Positions 9,453 to 18,461 of a DNA stretch of 64,000 nt are shown here, in pieces. The notes beneath the pieces were generated by a model, which searched no databases, was not told where the DNA came from, and was given only the letters and a program-made list of their open reading frames with translations. The stretch spans positions 2,699,501-2,763,500 of the forward strand of contig NZ_CP142394.1 in NCBI RefSeq assembly GCF_035930445.1, given 5' to 3'. The stretch is from Sphingopyxis chilensis (lineage in GTDB: Bacteria; Pseudomonadota; Alphaproteobacteria; Sphingomonadales; Sphingomonadaceae). Both the position numbers and the translations under genes were made by a program. Positions within the stretch are counted from its first letter, which is position 1; each line of letters opens with the position of its first letter.

Positions 9453-10646
9453 TTATTGCGACGATTTCTGCAGCACCGGCTTCACCGTGTCGCCGACGTT
9501 GAGGAACGCGCCGGCGAGGGTCACGACCCGTTCGTTGCCGGTGAGCCCCGACGCGATCGACACGCCGGCATCGCTGACCGTGCCGACCTTGACCGGCTTG
9601 CGCTCGATTTTGTTGCCCTTGCCGACGACCAGCACGAAATTGCCTTCGGGACCGCTCTGCACCGCGCTTTCGGGGAGCAGCGGCACTTCCGCCGTGCCCG
9701 CCACGAGCCGCGCGTCGGCGAAGCCGCCCGGACGCAGCACCGACGAATAAGGGACCGCGATGCGAACCAGGCCCTGGCGCGTATCCATGTCGACGATCGG
9801 CGATACCTGCCACACCTGCCCGGCGATCTCGGCGTCGGTGCCGACCGGGGTGACGGTCGCGCGCGTGCCCACCTTGACCCGCGCGAGATCGGCCTCGGCC
9901 ATCTGCGCCAGCATTTCCATCTCGCCGCCTTTCGCCATGCGGAACAGCACCCCCGTGCCCGCGCCGACGATCTGGCCGGGCTCGACCTGCCGCGTCAGCA
10001 CCAGCCCCGCTGCGGGCGCGACGATGTTGAGCCGGTTGTTGCGCGCGGTCGCTTCGCCATATTGCGCCTGCGCGACGCGAACCCGAGCGTTGGCGGCGTC
10101 GCGCGTCGCGCGCTTGCGATCCATGTCGGCCTTTGAAATGAAGCCGCGGCCGACAAGGGCCTGCGCGCGTTCGAGTTCGGCTTGCGCCAGATCGGCGTCG
10201 GCCTGCGCGACGCGGATCGAGGCCGCGAGGCTCGCCGCCTGCTGCGCCTGCACCGAGCGATCGATGACCGCGAGCGTCTGCCCCGCGCCGACCCACTGCC
10301 CGGGTTCGACGAGCACGCGGACGACCTGTCCGCCTTCGCCGGCGACCCCGACCGGCATTTCGCGGCGTGCCGCGATCGTGCCGTTGGCAGCGATCGCCGC
10401 CTCGACCGACACGCGGCCGGGAACGACAACGGTGATGTTCGGAACCGCCGCGGCTTCCCCGCCGCCGGCGTCGGCGCCGCCCTTGTTGCTCGAGAAGGCA
10501 TAATAGGCAGCCGCCAGCGCCAGGACGATCAGCACGACCGCGACGATCAGTCGCGTGCGCTTGCGCCGGCTGTCATCGCCATCCTCATAAAAGCTTTGCG
10601 TGCCCGCCAGGCTGTCCATCGAATCCACTTTCCGCTCGTAGTTCAC
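9453..10646 (-). CDS. RND efflux periplasmic adaptor (membrane fusion protein)
   Basis: A 397-residue adaptor linking the permease to an outer-membrane channel. It has a short cytoplasmic lead, one membrane anchor (LIVAVVLIVLALAAAYYAF), a lipoyl half-motif (VRVLVEPGQWVGAGQTLAVI), a helical hairpin rich in Ala/Gln/Arg, the second lipoyl half (RQVEPGQIVGAGTGVLF), then beta-barrel and membrane-proximal domains. The GTG at 10646 is chosen as start because ggaggg sits 7 bases upstream; an in-frame start at 10733 would add 29 unlikely residues. Confidence 0.9.
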   Translation of the reverse strand: MNYERKVDSMDSLAGTQSFYEDGDDSRRKRTRLIVAVVLIVLALAAAYYAFSSNKGGADAGGGEAAAVPNITVVVPGRVSVEAAIAANGTIAARREMPVGVAGEGGQVVRVLVEPGQWVGAGQTLAVIDRSVQAQQAASLAASIRVAQADADLAQAELERAQALVGRGFISKADMDRKRATRDAANARVRVAQAQYGEATARNNRLNIVAPAAGLVLTRQVEPGQIVGAGTGVLFRMAKGGEMEMLAQMAEADLARVKVGTRATVTPVGTDAEIAGQVWQVSPIVDMDTRQGLVRIAVPYSSVLRPGGFADARLVAGTAEVPLLPESAVQSGPEGNFVLVVGKGNKIERKPVKVGTVSDAGVSIASGLTGNERVVTLAGAFLNVGDTVKPVLQKSSQ

Positions 10647-10860
10647 GCCGAAAACCCTCCCTGCCTTGCGCGGCAGCATCATGCGGAAGGCGCAAACGCG
10701 CCCGCCCCCTTCGACCCCGCACAACAGGATCAATCCTCTGCGAGGTGTATTACCTAATTAAATCACCACTGGCAAGAGGCGAAACTTCGCCATTCCCCCT
10801 GCGCCCCGGAGCGCGCGCCATAGACGCCTTATCCTGCGATTTCCAGTGGTTGCGGACATG

Positions 10861-10900
10861 AAAAAGGGCGGCCCACCTTGCGGTGGCCGCCCTTTTCTTT
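10861..10900 (-). terminator. Rho-independent terminator downstream of glsB-like gene
   Basis: A GC-rich stem (agggcggccc.. paired with ggtggccgccct, loop ttgc, one bulged base) flanked by runs of A and T on both sides, so it could work in either direction. On the minus strand it lies about 40 bases past the stop of the gene ending at 10938 and is followed by five T residues. Confidence 0.75.
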
Positions 10901-10937
10901 GGCCGTCCCGTCGGGACCGGCTATCGCCGTTCGGCGG

Positions 10938-11207
10938 TCAGCGCACGCGGCCGCGGCGCACGAGATTGACGATCCCGAGCAGGATCACGGCGCCGAGGAA
11001 GGCGGTGAGCAAGGTCATCGGATCGAAGGCGTCGCCGCGCAGATGGCCGCCGCCGAGGAAGCTGCCGAACAGGAAACGGCCAAGGATCGACCCGATGCAG
11101 CCGACGATGATGTTGAGGAAAATGCCCTGCTGGGCGTCGGTGCGCATCACGATGCTGGCAAGCCAGCCGATGATGCCGCCCATGATGATTGCAATAATCC
11201 AAGTCAT
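10938..11207 (-). CDS. GlsB/YeaQ/YmgE family small membrane protein
   Basis: An 89-residue protein with three hydrophobic helices. The opening IIMGGIIGWLASIVMRTDAQQG and the glycine-rich second helix (LNIIVGCIGSILGRFLFG) are the signature of the transglycosylase-associated (GlsB/YeaQ) family, small inner-membrane proteins linked to general stress in other bacteria; the biochemical role is unknown. It is a paralogue of the gene just upstream, and a terminator follows it. Confidence 0.85.
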   Translation of the reverse strand: MTWIIAIIMGGIIGWLASIVMRTDAQQGIFLNIIVGCIGSILGRFLFGSFLGGGHLRGDAFDPMTLLTAFLGAVILLGIVNLVRRGRVR

Positions 11208-11318
11208 AAGATCACCCCTACGATCGTGTTGGCGCCTGACCCTGCAGGCCTGTCATTGGTAACCCAAATATTTGAAATCGCCTAGCGGAATGGCGGCGGC
11301 GGTGCGCCGCCACGCCAG

Positions 11319-11582
11319 TCAGCGGACGCTGCCACGCCGTATCAGATTGATGATGCCGAGCAGCACCACCGCGCCGATGAAGGCCCAGAGCAGTCCGATT
11401 GGGCTGAAGGTGTCGAGGCTGGCGCCCATACCGAAAAAGCTGCCGAGAAAATTGCCGAGGAACGCGCCGACGATGCCGACGACGACGTTCAGGATGATGC
11501 CCTGCTGGGCGTCGGTGCGCATGACGATGCTCGCCAGCCAGCCGATGATGCCGCCGACGATCAATGTGATGATCAAACCCAT
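11319..11582 (-). CDS. GlsB/YeaQ/YmgE family small membrane protein (paralogue)
   Basis: An 87-residue three-helix membrane protein, nearly identical to the downstream paralogue across the first 30 residues (GGIIGWLASIVMRTDAQQG) and diverging in the loop before the last helix. The start at 11582 has ggaagga 6 bases upstream; an in-frame start at 11612 would add ten non-conserved residues. The two copies read in the same direction 111 bases apart, which suggests a local tandem duplication. Confidence 0.85.
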   Translation of the reverse strand: MGLIITLIVGGIIGWLASIVMRTDAQQGIILNVVVGIVGAFLGNFLGSFFGMGASLDTFSPIGLLWAFIGAVVLLGIINLIRRGSVR

Positions 11583-11612
11583 GTTTTTTCCTTCCCTGAA
11601 CCGGCCGGGCAT

Positions 11613-12525
11613 GCGCCCAGGGCCGGCAATTATCGAAACGTCCGGTCGTGCCCGGACATCGCTTCAGCGATATCGGGACAATGCGGTCGGGGATGGAAAG
11701 GTTCCCGGCCGGCCCGTCTGGACCGGGCCGGGAAAAGGGGGATCGGTTCCTGATCGGGAACGTCTCCGGGTCGCGCTATGGCACTAAGCAGCCGCATTTG
11801 ACGCTGGTGTGACGAAAGTCACGGCCGCGAAAATAATTGATGCGGGGGCAACGGGTCGACGGGGCCGTGGAGGGCGCGGGGCGCACTCCAAATACGGCGA
11901 TGCCGGGCCCCGTGGCGCCGGGCCGGCCGGGCATGCGAAATGGGGGCCGACATCGCTGCCAACCCCCACTATCCGGTTTTGTCCTGCTGACTCCGTCCCG
12001 CTTCATCCCGGTCCGCTTCTCTCGCGATCAGCGGCCCGCAAAACGACGCGTCGCGGCGCCCGCCGGAACAATCCGGCGACGGTTTGGTCGGCCCCCTTTC
12101 GGGGGCCGGCCGCACCTGGAAAGCCCTTCATCATCTCTTCTTGCGTCCGCCGAAGCGGTCGCTGTCCAAGCGATGGACTGCATTTCCTGTACCCGATCGG
12201 GTCCGTATCAACTCGTGGGAATCGCTACGTTCCGTGATCAGGCTACCGGTCGATTTCCTCGTCAATCCGTCCGTTCTCTTCCGGCTAGTCTTGCAACTAC
12301 CCTTGATGTCCCGGTGGTCCGACGTCTCTGTCGTCCGATGATTTGAAGCTGACATGAAGTGTTCGGGGCGCCAACAAAAAATGCGCGAAAAGCCGCTCGA
12401 AACCGCCCCCGGTTGTGGATAAGTCCGGCATTAGCAACAACCGGATTCGTTGCAGCATTTTTGTAACAGCGTTGCAGCATTTTCGGATTCGATCACGACC
12501 CATCCCGCCGCGCGAATCGCCCGAC
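11613..12525. other. Long non-coding stretch with hairpins, short direct repeats and one DnaA-box match
   Basis: About 0.9 kb without a convincing gene. Contents: a GC hairpin around 11,703-11,732; a hairpin ggccccc/gggggcc near 12,090-12,107; from about 12,130 the GC content drops noticeably. The direct repeat gttgcagcatttt occurs twice near 12,449-12,484, and tgtggataa at 12,414-12,422 is an exact consensus DnaA box on the minus strand. One exact 9-mer is expected about every 130 kb per strand, so this alone is weak. The stretch contains the upstream region of the gene starting at 11582. Short open frames here show no homology I recognise and no good ribosome binding sites. Confidence 0.5.
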
Positions 12526-12551
12526 CGAAAGTCGAATCGATTCGGCTTTCG
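12526..12551 (-). terminator. Strong hairpin just past nadA, possible terminator
   Basis: cgaaagtcgaat (12,526-12,537) pairs with attcggctttcg (12,540-12,551) over its whole length with one G-U pair. It begins 7 bases after the nadA stop codon on the minus strand. There is no clear T-run after it, so it may act as an mRNA 3' end stabiliser or a weak terminator rather than a classic intrinsic one. Confidence 0.5.
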
Positions 12552-12557
12552 CGAAGT

Positions 12558-13547
12558 TCAGGCGCGCCCCAGATCGCCCTTGCCCACCGTTCCCGACGCC
12601 ATTTCGAGCATCCGGTCGAGACTCTTGCGCGCGGCGAGGCGAAGTTCCTCGTCCATCTCGATCCGCGGCTGGAGGTCGCGCAGCGCGATGTAGAGTTTCT
12701 CCATCGTGTTGAGCGCCATATAGGGGCAGATGTTGCAGTTGCAGTTGCCGTCGGCGCCGGGCGCACCGATGAAGTTCTTCTCGGGCAGCGCCAGCTCCAT
12801 CTGGTGGATGATGTGCGGCTCGGTCGCGACGATCAGCGTATCGCCGGGGAAGCTCTTCGCGAACTGCAATATTCCGCTGGTCGAGCCGACATAGTCGGCA
12901 TGGTCGACGATGTGCGGGGGGCATTCGGGGTGCGCCGCGACCGGGGCGCCCGGATGCTGGGTCTTCAATTTGATCAGCTCGGTTTCGCTGAACGCCTCGT
13001 GGACGATGCAAACGCCGGGCCACAGCAGCATGTCGCGCCCGAACTTGCGATTGAGATAGCCGCCGAGGTGGCGGTCGGGACCGAAGATGATCTTCTGGCT
13101 CTCGGGGATCTGGCTGATGATCGTCTCGGCGCTCGACGAGGTGACGATGATGTCGCTCAGCGCCTTCACCGCCGCCGAGCAGTTGATGTAGGTCAGCGCG
13201 ATATGGTCCGGATGCGCCTCGCGGAAACGCTTGAACTGTTCGGGTGGACAACTGTCCTCGAGGCTGCACCCCGCGTCCATGTCGGGAAGGATCACGGTCT
13301 TTTCCGGCGACAAAATCTTTGCCGTCTCGGCCATGAACTTCACGCCGCAGAATGCGATCACCTCGGCATCGGTCTCCGCCGCCTTGCGTGACAACTCGAG
13401 CGAATCGCCGACGAAATCGGCCAAGTCCTGAATCTCGGGCTTCTGGTAATAATGCGCGAGGATGACGGCGTTGCGCTCCTTGCGGAGGCGGTCGATTTCG
13501 GCGCGCAGGTCGAGGCCCGAGAGATTCTCGCGGATGGGAGCAGTCAT
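12558..13547 (-). CDS. nadA: Quinolinate synthase
   Basis: The 329-residue [4Fe-4S] enzyme condenses iminoaspartate with dihydroxyacetone phosphate to quinolinate in de novo NAD synthesis. Three pseudo-symmetric domains are visible. The expected three cluster ligands are C94 (DAGCSLED), C209 (AAHPECPPH) and C274 (NCNICPYMALN). NAHYYQ-like AHYYQKPEIQD near the N-terminus is also typical. nadB and nadC are not next to it, so the pathway is split here. A hairpin follows the stop. Confidence 0.96.
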   Translation of the reverse strand: MTAPIRENLSGLDLRAEIDRLRKERNAVILAHYYQKPEIQDLADFVGDSLELSRKAAETDAEVIAFCGVKFMAETAKILSPEKTVILPDMDAGCSLEDSCPPEQFKRFREAHPDHIALTYINCSAAVKALSDIIVTSSSAETIISQIPESQKIIFGPDRHLGGYLNRKFGRDMLLWPGVCIVHEAFSETELIKLKTQHPGAPVAAHPECPPHIVDHADYVGSTSGILQFAKSFPGDTLIVATEPHIIHQMELALPEKNFIGAPGADGNCNCNICPYMALNTMEKLYIALRDLQPRIEMDEELRLAARKSLDRMLEMASGTVGKGDLGRA

Positions 13548-13618
13548 GGCGTTATCCTTATATGGCTTGGCCGTGGCGCCCCCCTACACGCTGCCCCGCG
13601 GCAGGGCAATTCGTCGCA

Positions 13619-14335
13619 TCAGCCGGCGAGGCGCGCCGCGAGCGCGATGACGGGCGGCGTCATCGACAGCATATAGATGGTGAGACGGACCGCGATGACA
13701 ATCACCGCGACCGCCTTTGTCGCCGAATGGACGCGGCCGAGCGTCCGCCGATCATAGAGCGCGACAATGCCGACGACGGCAAGCTGGATCAGGCCGATCG
13801 GGATGTCGAACCAGCCGATCATCAGCGGCATTGGCAATATGCGGCCCAGCGCGGGTTCAAGGATCACGATCGTCGCGCCGATCATCAGCCGCCGGTGCCA
13901 GTCGGTCGCGCGCCGCCGCCGGATCGCCCACGCAACCATCGCGCCGAACACCAGCGATTCGGTCACCGTCAGCGCGAGGAAATGAGCCGGTGTGAAAAAG
14001 GGCGGGAAACGGTCCAGGATCAGCGAAGCGACACCGGTGAAGATGCCAAGGGCGGTGATAAAGATAGCGAGCAGCCCGCCGACACGCCCGAGCTGGCGGT
14101 GCCGCGCCAGATTATCGCGCGAGACGAAGGCCGACTGGGCGATCAGCAGCGCCAGCCATGCCAGCATCGCGACACCATGGGCATGCACCCAAAAGGGCGC
14201 CGCGACCGGATCGACGAAGCCTCTCAGCGCAAACTGGAGGAACCCGAAAACGATGAAGACCGCGAGGCCGATCGCCATGCGGTGCCAGAAAAGCTCAACG
14301 CGAGCGCCGCCGCCTGCACTTGTAGCCATGCCCAT
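13619..14335 (-). CDS. Multi-pass membrane protein, DUF2306-like
   Basis: A 238-residue protein with about seven hydrophobic helices. WVHAHGVAMLAWLALLIAQ, followed by ARHRQLGRVGG and later DWHRRLMIG, places His residues at helix ends as in DUF2306-type membrane proteins, but I am not certain of the family. No catalytic motif is recognised. It stands alone between nadA and the DUF4230 gene, with gaps of about 60-70 bases on each side. Confidence 0.6.
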   Translation of the reverse strand: MGMATSAGGGARVELFWHRMAIGLAVFIVFGFLQFALRGFVDPVAAPFWVHAHGVAMLAWLALLIAQSAFVSRDNLARHRQLGRVGGLLAIFITALGIFTGVASLILDRFPPFFTPAHFLALTVTESLVFGAMVAWAIRRRRATDWHRRLMIGATIVILEPALGRILPMPLMIGWFDIPIGLIQLAVVGIVALYDRRTLGRVHSATKAVAVIVIAVRLTIYMLSMTPPVIALAARLAG

Positions 14336-14395
14336 TCCCCCTTCCCGACCCGGCGGAAAGATAGCGTAGCGGCAAAAGCGCGAAAAGCCCGGTTT

Positions 14396-15010
14396 TTACC
14401 CAGCCGGCGCGCCCGCAAAGCGTGCGGTCACCTTTGCGTCGATCCCTGCGGCTTTCAATGGCATGGCAAAGCTTTGCTCGATCGCCGTGCGCGCGGCGCC
14501 CTGGGCAAGGCGCATCGGTGTCGTGCCCTTGGCCTGCTTGATCAGCTCCTCCTGCGCGCGCTTGCGATTGGCGGCGTCGAGCGTCTGCTCGGCATCGGTC
14601 AGCGTCAGCAATATCTCGCCGTCGCGATATTCGCTGATCGCATCGATATCGATCTCCGGCCCCGCGAGCCGCAACGGCGGCAGGGTGACGGTGAGCGCGT
14701 TCGCCGCTGCGTCCCAGTCGAGGTCCGACTGCTTGAGCTTGCCGAGGTCGAGTTCGTAGCGGACCGTGCCGGGCATGATCAGCGTCTTCTTCGCGCTCAG
14801 CCCGAGCCGGCTCTGTGTCGATGTCACCACCGCGACATAGCGCGCGGTGAAGGGCACCAGTATATTCTGCTCCTGGAGTCCTTGCAGGCTCGCGGCGACG
14901 ACGGTTTCGGGATCATAGCCGCGCTGCCAGTCCTGCCACGCGCGCCAGCCGAAGAACAGCGCGAGCGCCAGTATTGCGACGAGCGCGGCACGAAATGGCC
15001 CCTTGCTCAT
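14396..15010 (-). CDS. DUF4230 domain protein
   Basis: A 204-residue protein with one N-terminal membrane helix (AALVAILALALFFGWRAW) and a soluble domain. The pattern of a VVAASLQGLQEQN helix, a tract ending YELDLGKLKQSDL and a helical tail fits DUF4230, a family of unknown function. Its ATG overlaps the stop of the MBL-fold gene in an ATGA (15,007-15,010), so translation of the two is probably coupled. Confidence 0.7.
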   Translation of the reverse strand: MSKGPFRAALVAILALALFFGWRAWQDWQRGYDPETVVAASLQGLQEQNILVPFTARYVAVVTSTQSRLGLSAKKTLIMPGTVRYELDLGKLKQSDLDWDAAANALTVTLPPLRLAGPEIDIDAISEYRDGEILLTLTDAEQTLDAANRKRAQEELIKQAKGTTPMRLAQGAARTAIEQSFAMPLKAAGIDAKVTARFAGAPAG

Positions 15011-15927
15011 GCCACGAGCCTCCAGCTTTCGGCATCGCGCGCAACGCGGCCGCGATTTTCGAGATCGATCAGATGCGCGAGGACCGATCGTCCGGCGGCA
15101 CCGGTCAGCCGCGGGTCGAGCCCCTTGTACATATGTTTCACCATCTCGGGGATGACGCGTGTGCCCTTTTCGAGTTCCCGCAAAATCTGCCGCTCGCGCT
15201 GCTTGCGGTGGCCGAGCATCCCGCGCACCAGCTGCCGCGGCCTGGTCACTGCGGGACCATGCGCGGGGTAATAGACACGGTCGCCCCGGTCATAGAGCTT
15301 CGACAGGCTCGCCATATAGGCCGCCATGTCGCCGTCGGGGGGGCTGACGACGCTGGTCGACCACGCCATGACATGGTCGCCGGTGAACAGCGCCCCTGTC
15401 TCGAGGAGCGCAAAGCAGAGATGGTTCGACGTATGCCCCGGCGTCGCCACCGCCTCGATCGTCCAGCCGCCCCCCGAAAGGCGCTCACCGTCGGCTAGAA
15501 TGCGATCGGGCGCATAATCAGCGTCGAATGCCGAATCCGCGCGCGGACCATCGTCCGAGAGCGCCAGCGGCGCGCAACCGATGATCGGCGCCCCGGTCGC
15601 CTCCTTCAGCGGCGCCGCGGCGGGACTGTGATCGCGGTGGGTGTGCGTGCAAAGGATCGCAGCGACGCGCTGTCCCTCGACGGCGCGCAGGATCGCATCG
15701 ACGTGCCCCGCGCCATGGATGTCGGCGGGATCGCCGATGCTGAGCCCCGATCCGGTCGGGCCGGGATCGATCACCGCGACATCGCTGCCCGCGCCGACGA
15801 TCCATGTCTGGGTGCCGGTGAAAGTATAGGGTGACGGGTTCGGCGCGAGCACGCGGCGCACCAGCGGCTCATGCTGTTCGCACTCGCCGGCGCGGATGCT
15901 GTCGGGCCAGGGCTTTTCTTCGCTCAT
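15007..15927 (-). CDS. MBL-fold metallohydrolase, LACTB2-like
   Basis: About 306 residues. The metallo-beta-lactamase motif THTHRDHSPAA provides the first zinc ligands, PGHTSNH and TGDHVMAW the next, and PAHGPAV a further His. The C-terminal ~70 residues (LREL..VIPEMVKHMY) look like the winged-helix domain of the LACTB2/CPSF-like branch, some members of which are nucleases. The substrate is not determined. Start choice is uncertain: ATGs at 15927 and 15936 and a GTG at 15948 are all in frame with weak ribosome binding sites. Confidence 0.85.
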   Translation of the reverse strand: MSEEKPWPDSIRAGECEQHEPLVRRVLAPNPSPYTFTGTQTWIVGAGSDVAVIDPGPTGSGLSIGDPADIHGAGHVDAILRAVEGQRVAAILCTHTHRDHSPAAAPLKEATGAPIIGCAPLALSDDGPRADSAFDADYAPDRILADGERLSGGGWTIEAVATPGHTSNHLCFALLETGALFTGDHVMAWSTSVVSPPDGDMAAYMASLSKLYDRGDRVYYPAHGPAVTRPRQLVRGMLGHRKQRERQILRELEKGTRVIPEMVKHMYKGLDPRLTGAAGRSVLAHLIDLENRGRVARDAESWRLVA

Positions 15928-16074
15928 GCCCTTCATGTGGCATCGCACGCCGCGAAGGAAAAGGGATGCACGTCAAAAAGAGGACGTGAAAAGGGAGCGA
16001 CATGGGTCCCTCCCTTTCCCGCCCCTGCCGCCGGCCCCACCGGGGAGCAAAGACCGGCGGCGAAGTCGATGGGG

Positions 16075-17751
16075 TCAGTGGCCCGATTTCTCGATGTCGG
16101 CGATCGCCTTTTCGATATCGGAAGCGACCTTGGCGCGTATGTCTTCGGACATGCTGTGCGACCATTTGCTTTCGGCGAAGGACGCCCGCGCCTTCTTGAG
16201 CGCCGAGAGGCGTGCCGCCCGACTGTCCGCCGTATCGCTGCACGAGAACATATAGACGCTGCTGCGTCGGTTGCCGTCGGCCTCTTCGCGTTTGACGATC
16301 GGCGCCGCCTGCTTGCCGTCACCGCACTTGCCGATGAACCGGGCCTTGCCGTCCGTTGTCCACGTGGCATGAGGCATCGGGGGCAAGGGGGGCAGCGGCG
16401 GTATCGGTGCCATGACGGTGCGGATGCGCTCGGTGCGCTTCGCCTCCAGCCTGTCGGCGATCGCCTCGGCGCGCTTGCCGGAAATGCCCTGTTCCTTGAG
16501 CGTCGCGAGGACATCATCGCGCGAGAGGCTGCCGGGCGTGCGGATTTCGATGCGGCGCGCCTCGTCTTTGCCGTCGATGCGCGCGGACACCGTCGCAGGC
16601 GCCTTTTTGCCATCTTCGCGGATCACGATGCGATGCACTTCGCGCTTCTTGCCGCCCTCATCGGCCGTGACATCGTCGCTATGCTCGGTGAAGACCATCA
16701 CGCCCGGCGCATCGGGCGCGACGGGCGGCAGCGGCGCTTCGGGCGGAGCGGGCGGTGCCGGCACGTCGGCGGTCTGCGCCTTCGCCACAACGATCCCGGC
16801 GGGAACGAGCGTCGCGGTGGTTGCGAGCACGGCCAGCGTCGCGCCGCCGACCAGCAGGCGTCCGACAAGTCCGCGCTTTTTGGAAACATCCTGCCTCGTC
16901 AACATCGTCAACCTCTCCTGCAGATTGTCATGCACCGCCATCGGCGCGGCAAGGGACAGGCGCGGGCCGACCGCCGCCTTGACGATCGCGGTCGCATAGC
17001 TCGCCGCCCGGTCGCGCTGCCCCTCCCGATCAGTCCCCGCCTGATCGACCATCCTCAGGACGCGCGCGTCGCAAGCGGCCTCCTGGTCGAAACGAAAGGC
17101 GCGGATCGCACGCCAGGCGAACGGATTGAACCATTGGGCGGCGAGCAGCACGAGCGCCGCGCTATTCGCCCACAGGTCGCCGTGGCGATGGTGCGACAGT
17201 TCGTGATCGATCGCCAGCGCCCGCTCGTCGGCGACATAGCGAGCAAAGAAATCGTGCGGTACCGCGACATGGCGATGCCACAAGCCGAAGGCGACCGGGC
17301 CATCGACGGCATCGGACATCACCAGCCGGATGGTCCCGATCGGTTCGAGTTGAACCGCGCCGCGCAGCACGTCGCGCCGAAAGCGGCGGTGCGACACCAT
17401 CGCCGCCGCCAGCACGGCGGCCATCCCCGCCGCCCAGGCGAAGAAGATGACCGGCGTCAGGTCGGCAAGCGACCAAAGCGGTTCGGCAACCGGGCCGGAC
17501 GCCGCGACCGGTAGCCCGACCTGCACCGTCACCGCTTCCCCAGCCGCAGGCGCGGGCGTCACGATCACCGGATCGGCGAAAGGAAGGGGAGGCAGCACCA
17601 GCCGCAGCGCGGGCACCGCCCACAACGCATAGGTCAGCCGTGGACCGAACAGCCGCGCGAAGGGTTTGCGGACGATCAGGATCAGGAGGACGAGAGCCGC
17701 CGTGGTGATCAGCGTGTCGCCCCACGCCTCGATCAGCATAGCGGCGCTCAT
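16075..17751 (-). CDS. BlaR1/MecR1-like M56 membrane metallopeptidase
   Basis: A 558-residue protein. N-terminal membrane helices flank the gluzincin site HELSH at residues 183-187, with the third zinc ligand in QEAACD. In BlaR1 this domain removes the BlaI repressor. A further helix near 313-335 leads to a C-terminal region of ~220 residues rich in Lys, Asp and Glu. I do not see the penicillin-binding sensor domain (no SxxK with KTG) of true BlaR1, so the signal is unlikely to be a beta-lactam bound in the usual way. Its ATG overlaps the repressor stop (ATGA at 17,748-17,751). Confidence 0.85.
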   Translation of the reverse strand: MSAAMLIEAWGDTLITTAALVLLILIVRKPFARLFGPRLTYALWAVPALRLVLPPLPFADPVIVTPAPAAGEAVTVQVGLPVAASGPVAEPLWSLADLTPVIFFAWAAGMAAVLAAAMVSHRRFRRDVLRGAVQLEPIGTIRLVMSDAVDGPVAFGLWHRHVAVPHDFFARYVADERALAIDHELSHHRHGDLWANSAALVLLAAQWFNPFAWRAIRAFRFDQEAACDARVLRMVDQAGTDREGQRDRAASYATAIVKAAVGPRLSLAAPMAVHDNLQERLTMLTRQDVSKKRGLVGRLLVGGATLAVLATTATLVPAGIVVAKAQTADVPAPPAPPEAPLPPVAPDAPGVMVFTEHSDDVTADEGGKKREVHRIVIREDGKKAPATVSARIDGKDEARRIEIRTPGSLSRDDVLATLKEQGISGKRAEAIADRLEAKRTERIRTVMAPIPPLPPLPPMPHATWTTDGKARFIGKCGDGKQAAPIVKREEADGNRRSSVYMFSCSDTADSRAARLSALKKARASFAESKWSHSMSEDIRAKVASDIEKAIADIEKSGH

Positions 17752-18116
17752 GACTTGAGCTTCTTCAGGAGCGCCTCGATTTCGGCGATATCGGTGTCAG
17801 TCAGCGCCTCGCGGTCGGCGAGATGCGCGATCAGCGGGCCGACGCGGCCGCCGAACAGGCGATCGACGAAACGCTGCGATTCCTCGCCGACGGCATCGGC
17901 GCGTTCGATCGCGGGACTGTAAAGATAACGGCGCCCATCGGCCTCGGCGGTGACGGCGCCCTTCTGGACCAACCGCGCGAGCAAGGTTTTCACCGTCGCC
18001 TGCGTCCAGCCGTTGATGGCGCCGATGCGCCGGGTCAGGTCGGCGGCGGTCTGCGGGGCTTTGTCCCACAGCGCCGCCAGCACCTGCATTTCCGACTCGC
18101 TTGCTCGTTCTGCCAT
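17748..18116 (-). CDS. BlaI/MecI-family repressor
   Basis: A 122-residue winged-helix repressor. SEMQVLAALWDKAPQTAADL and NGWTQATVKTLLARLVQKG are the DNA-binding helices typical of BlaI/MecI, followed by the wing (DGRRYLYSP) and a dimerisation tail. The start at 18116 is chosen for the ggagggg site 7 bases upstream; a start at 18140 adds only eight residues. It is the first gene of a two-gene operon with the M56 peptidase and has a matching operator 36 bases upstream. Confidence 0.92.
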   Translation of the reverse strand: MAERASESEMQVLAALWDKAPQTAADLTRRIGAINGWTQATVKTLLARLVQKGAVTAEADGRRYLYSPAIERADAVGEESQRFVDRLFGGRVGPLIAHLADREALTDTDIAEIEALLKKLKS

Positions 18117-18151
18117 GCGGACCCCTCCCATTGGCACCATCGATCTGATGC

Positions 18152-18167
18152 GACTACAAATGTAGTC
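18152..18167. promoter_or_regulatory. BlaI-type operator
   Basis: gactaca-aa-tgtagtc is a perfect 7+2+7 inverted repeat containing the BlaI/MecI core TACA-N2-TGTA. It lies directly upstream of the repressor gene on the minus strand, so the pair is probably autoregulated. Confidence 0.8.
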
Positions 18168-18461
18168 AATGGGCTGAACGCTTGCTGAACGAACATGGGC
18201 CCGGGCATATGTCGGGATTTTTTACACGCCGAGACGCCGGTAAGGAATCGCTAACCAGCGCCTCCCGCCAGAATCCGCGAAGGCCGTAAATTGGCACGGC
18301 AATTGTATAGTATCAGATGTTCCCGAGTGTTCCGCTCAATGGAGCGGTGGGGGGCATCAGTCTGGTCCCTGATGTCCCCTGCCCCCACCCGGGAAAACCC
18401 CACTTGCCCCCGATGCAGACGGGGGGCGGAGTGGCCGAAAGGCCCCGCCCCCCGGAAGCTT
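18168..18461. other. Intergenic stretch between blaI-like promoter and nsrR 3' end
   Basis: No gene seen. The clearest element is a hairpin at 18,421-18,453: ggggggcgg pairs with ccgcccccc, enclosing ggcc-gaaa-ggcc. It lies just past the end of the Rrf2 gene on the minus strand and may be its transcript end, although no T-run follows. Confidence 0.5.

Noticed and set aside
12131..12355. Possible 74-residue basic protein on the minus strand
   Set aside because: No ribosome binding site, no recognised family, low-complexity Ser/Arg/Thr composition. Kept only as part of the unexplained non-coding stretch.
12414..12422. Exact DnaA-box consensus as evidence of a replication origin
   Set aside because: A single 9-base match is expected by chance about once per 130 kb of one strand; no cluster of boxes, AT-rich unwinding element or origin-linked genes such as dnaA or hemE nearby.
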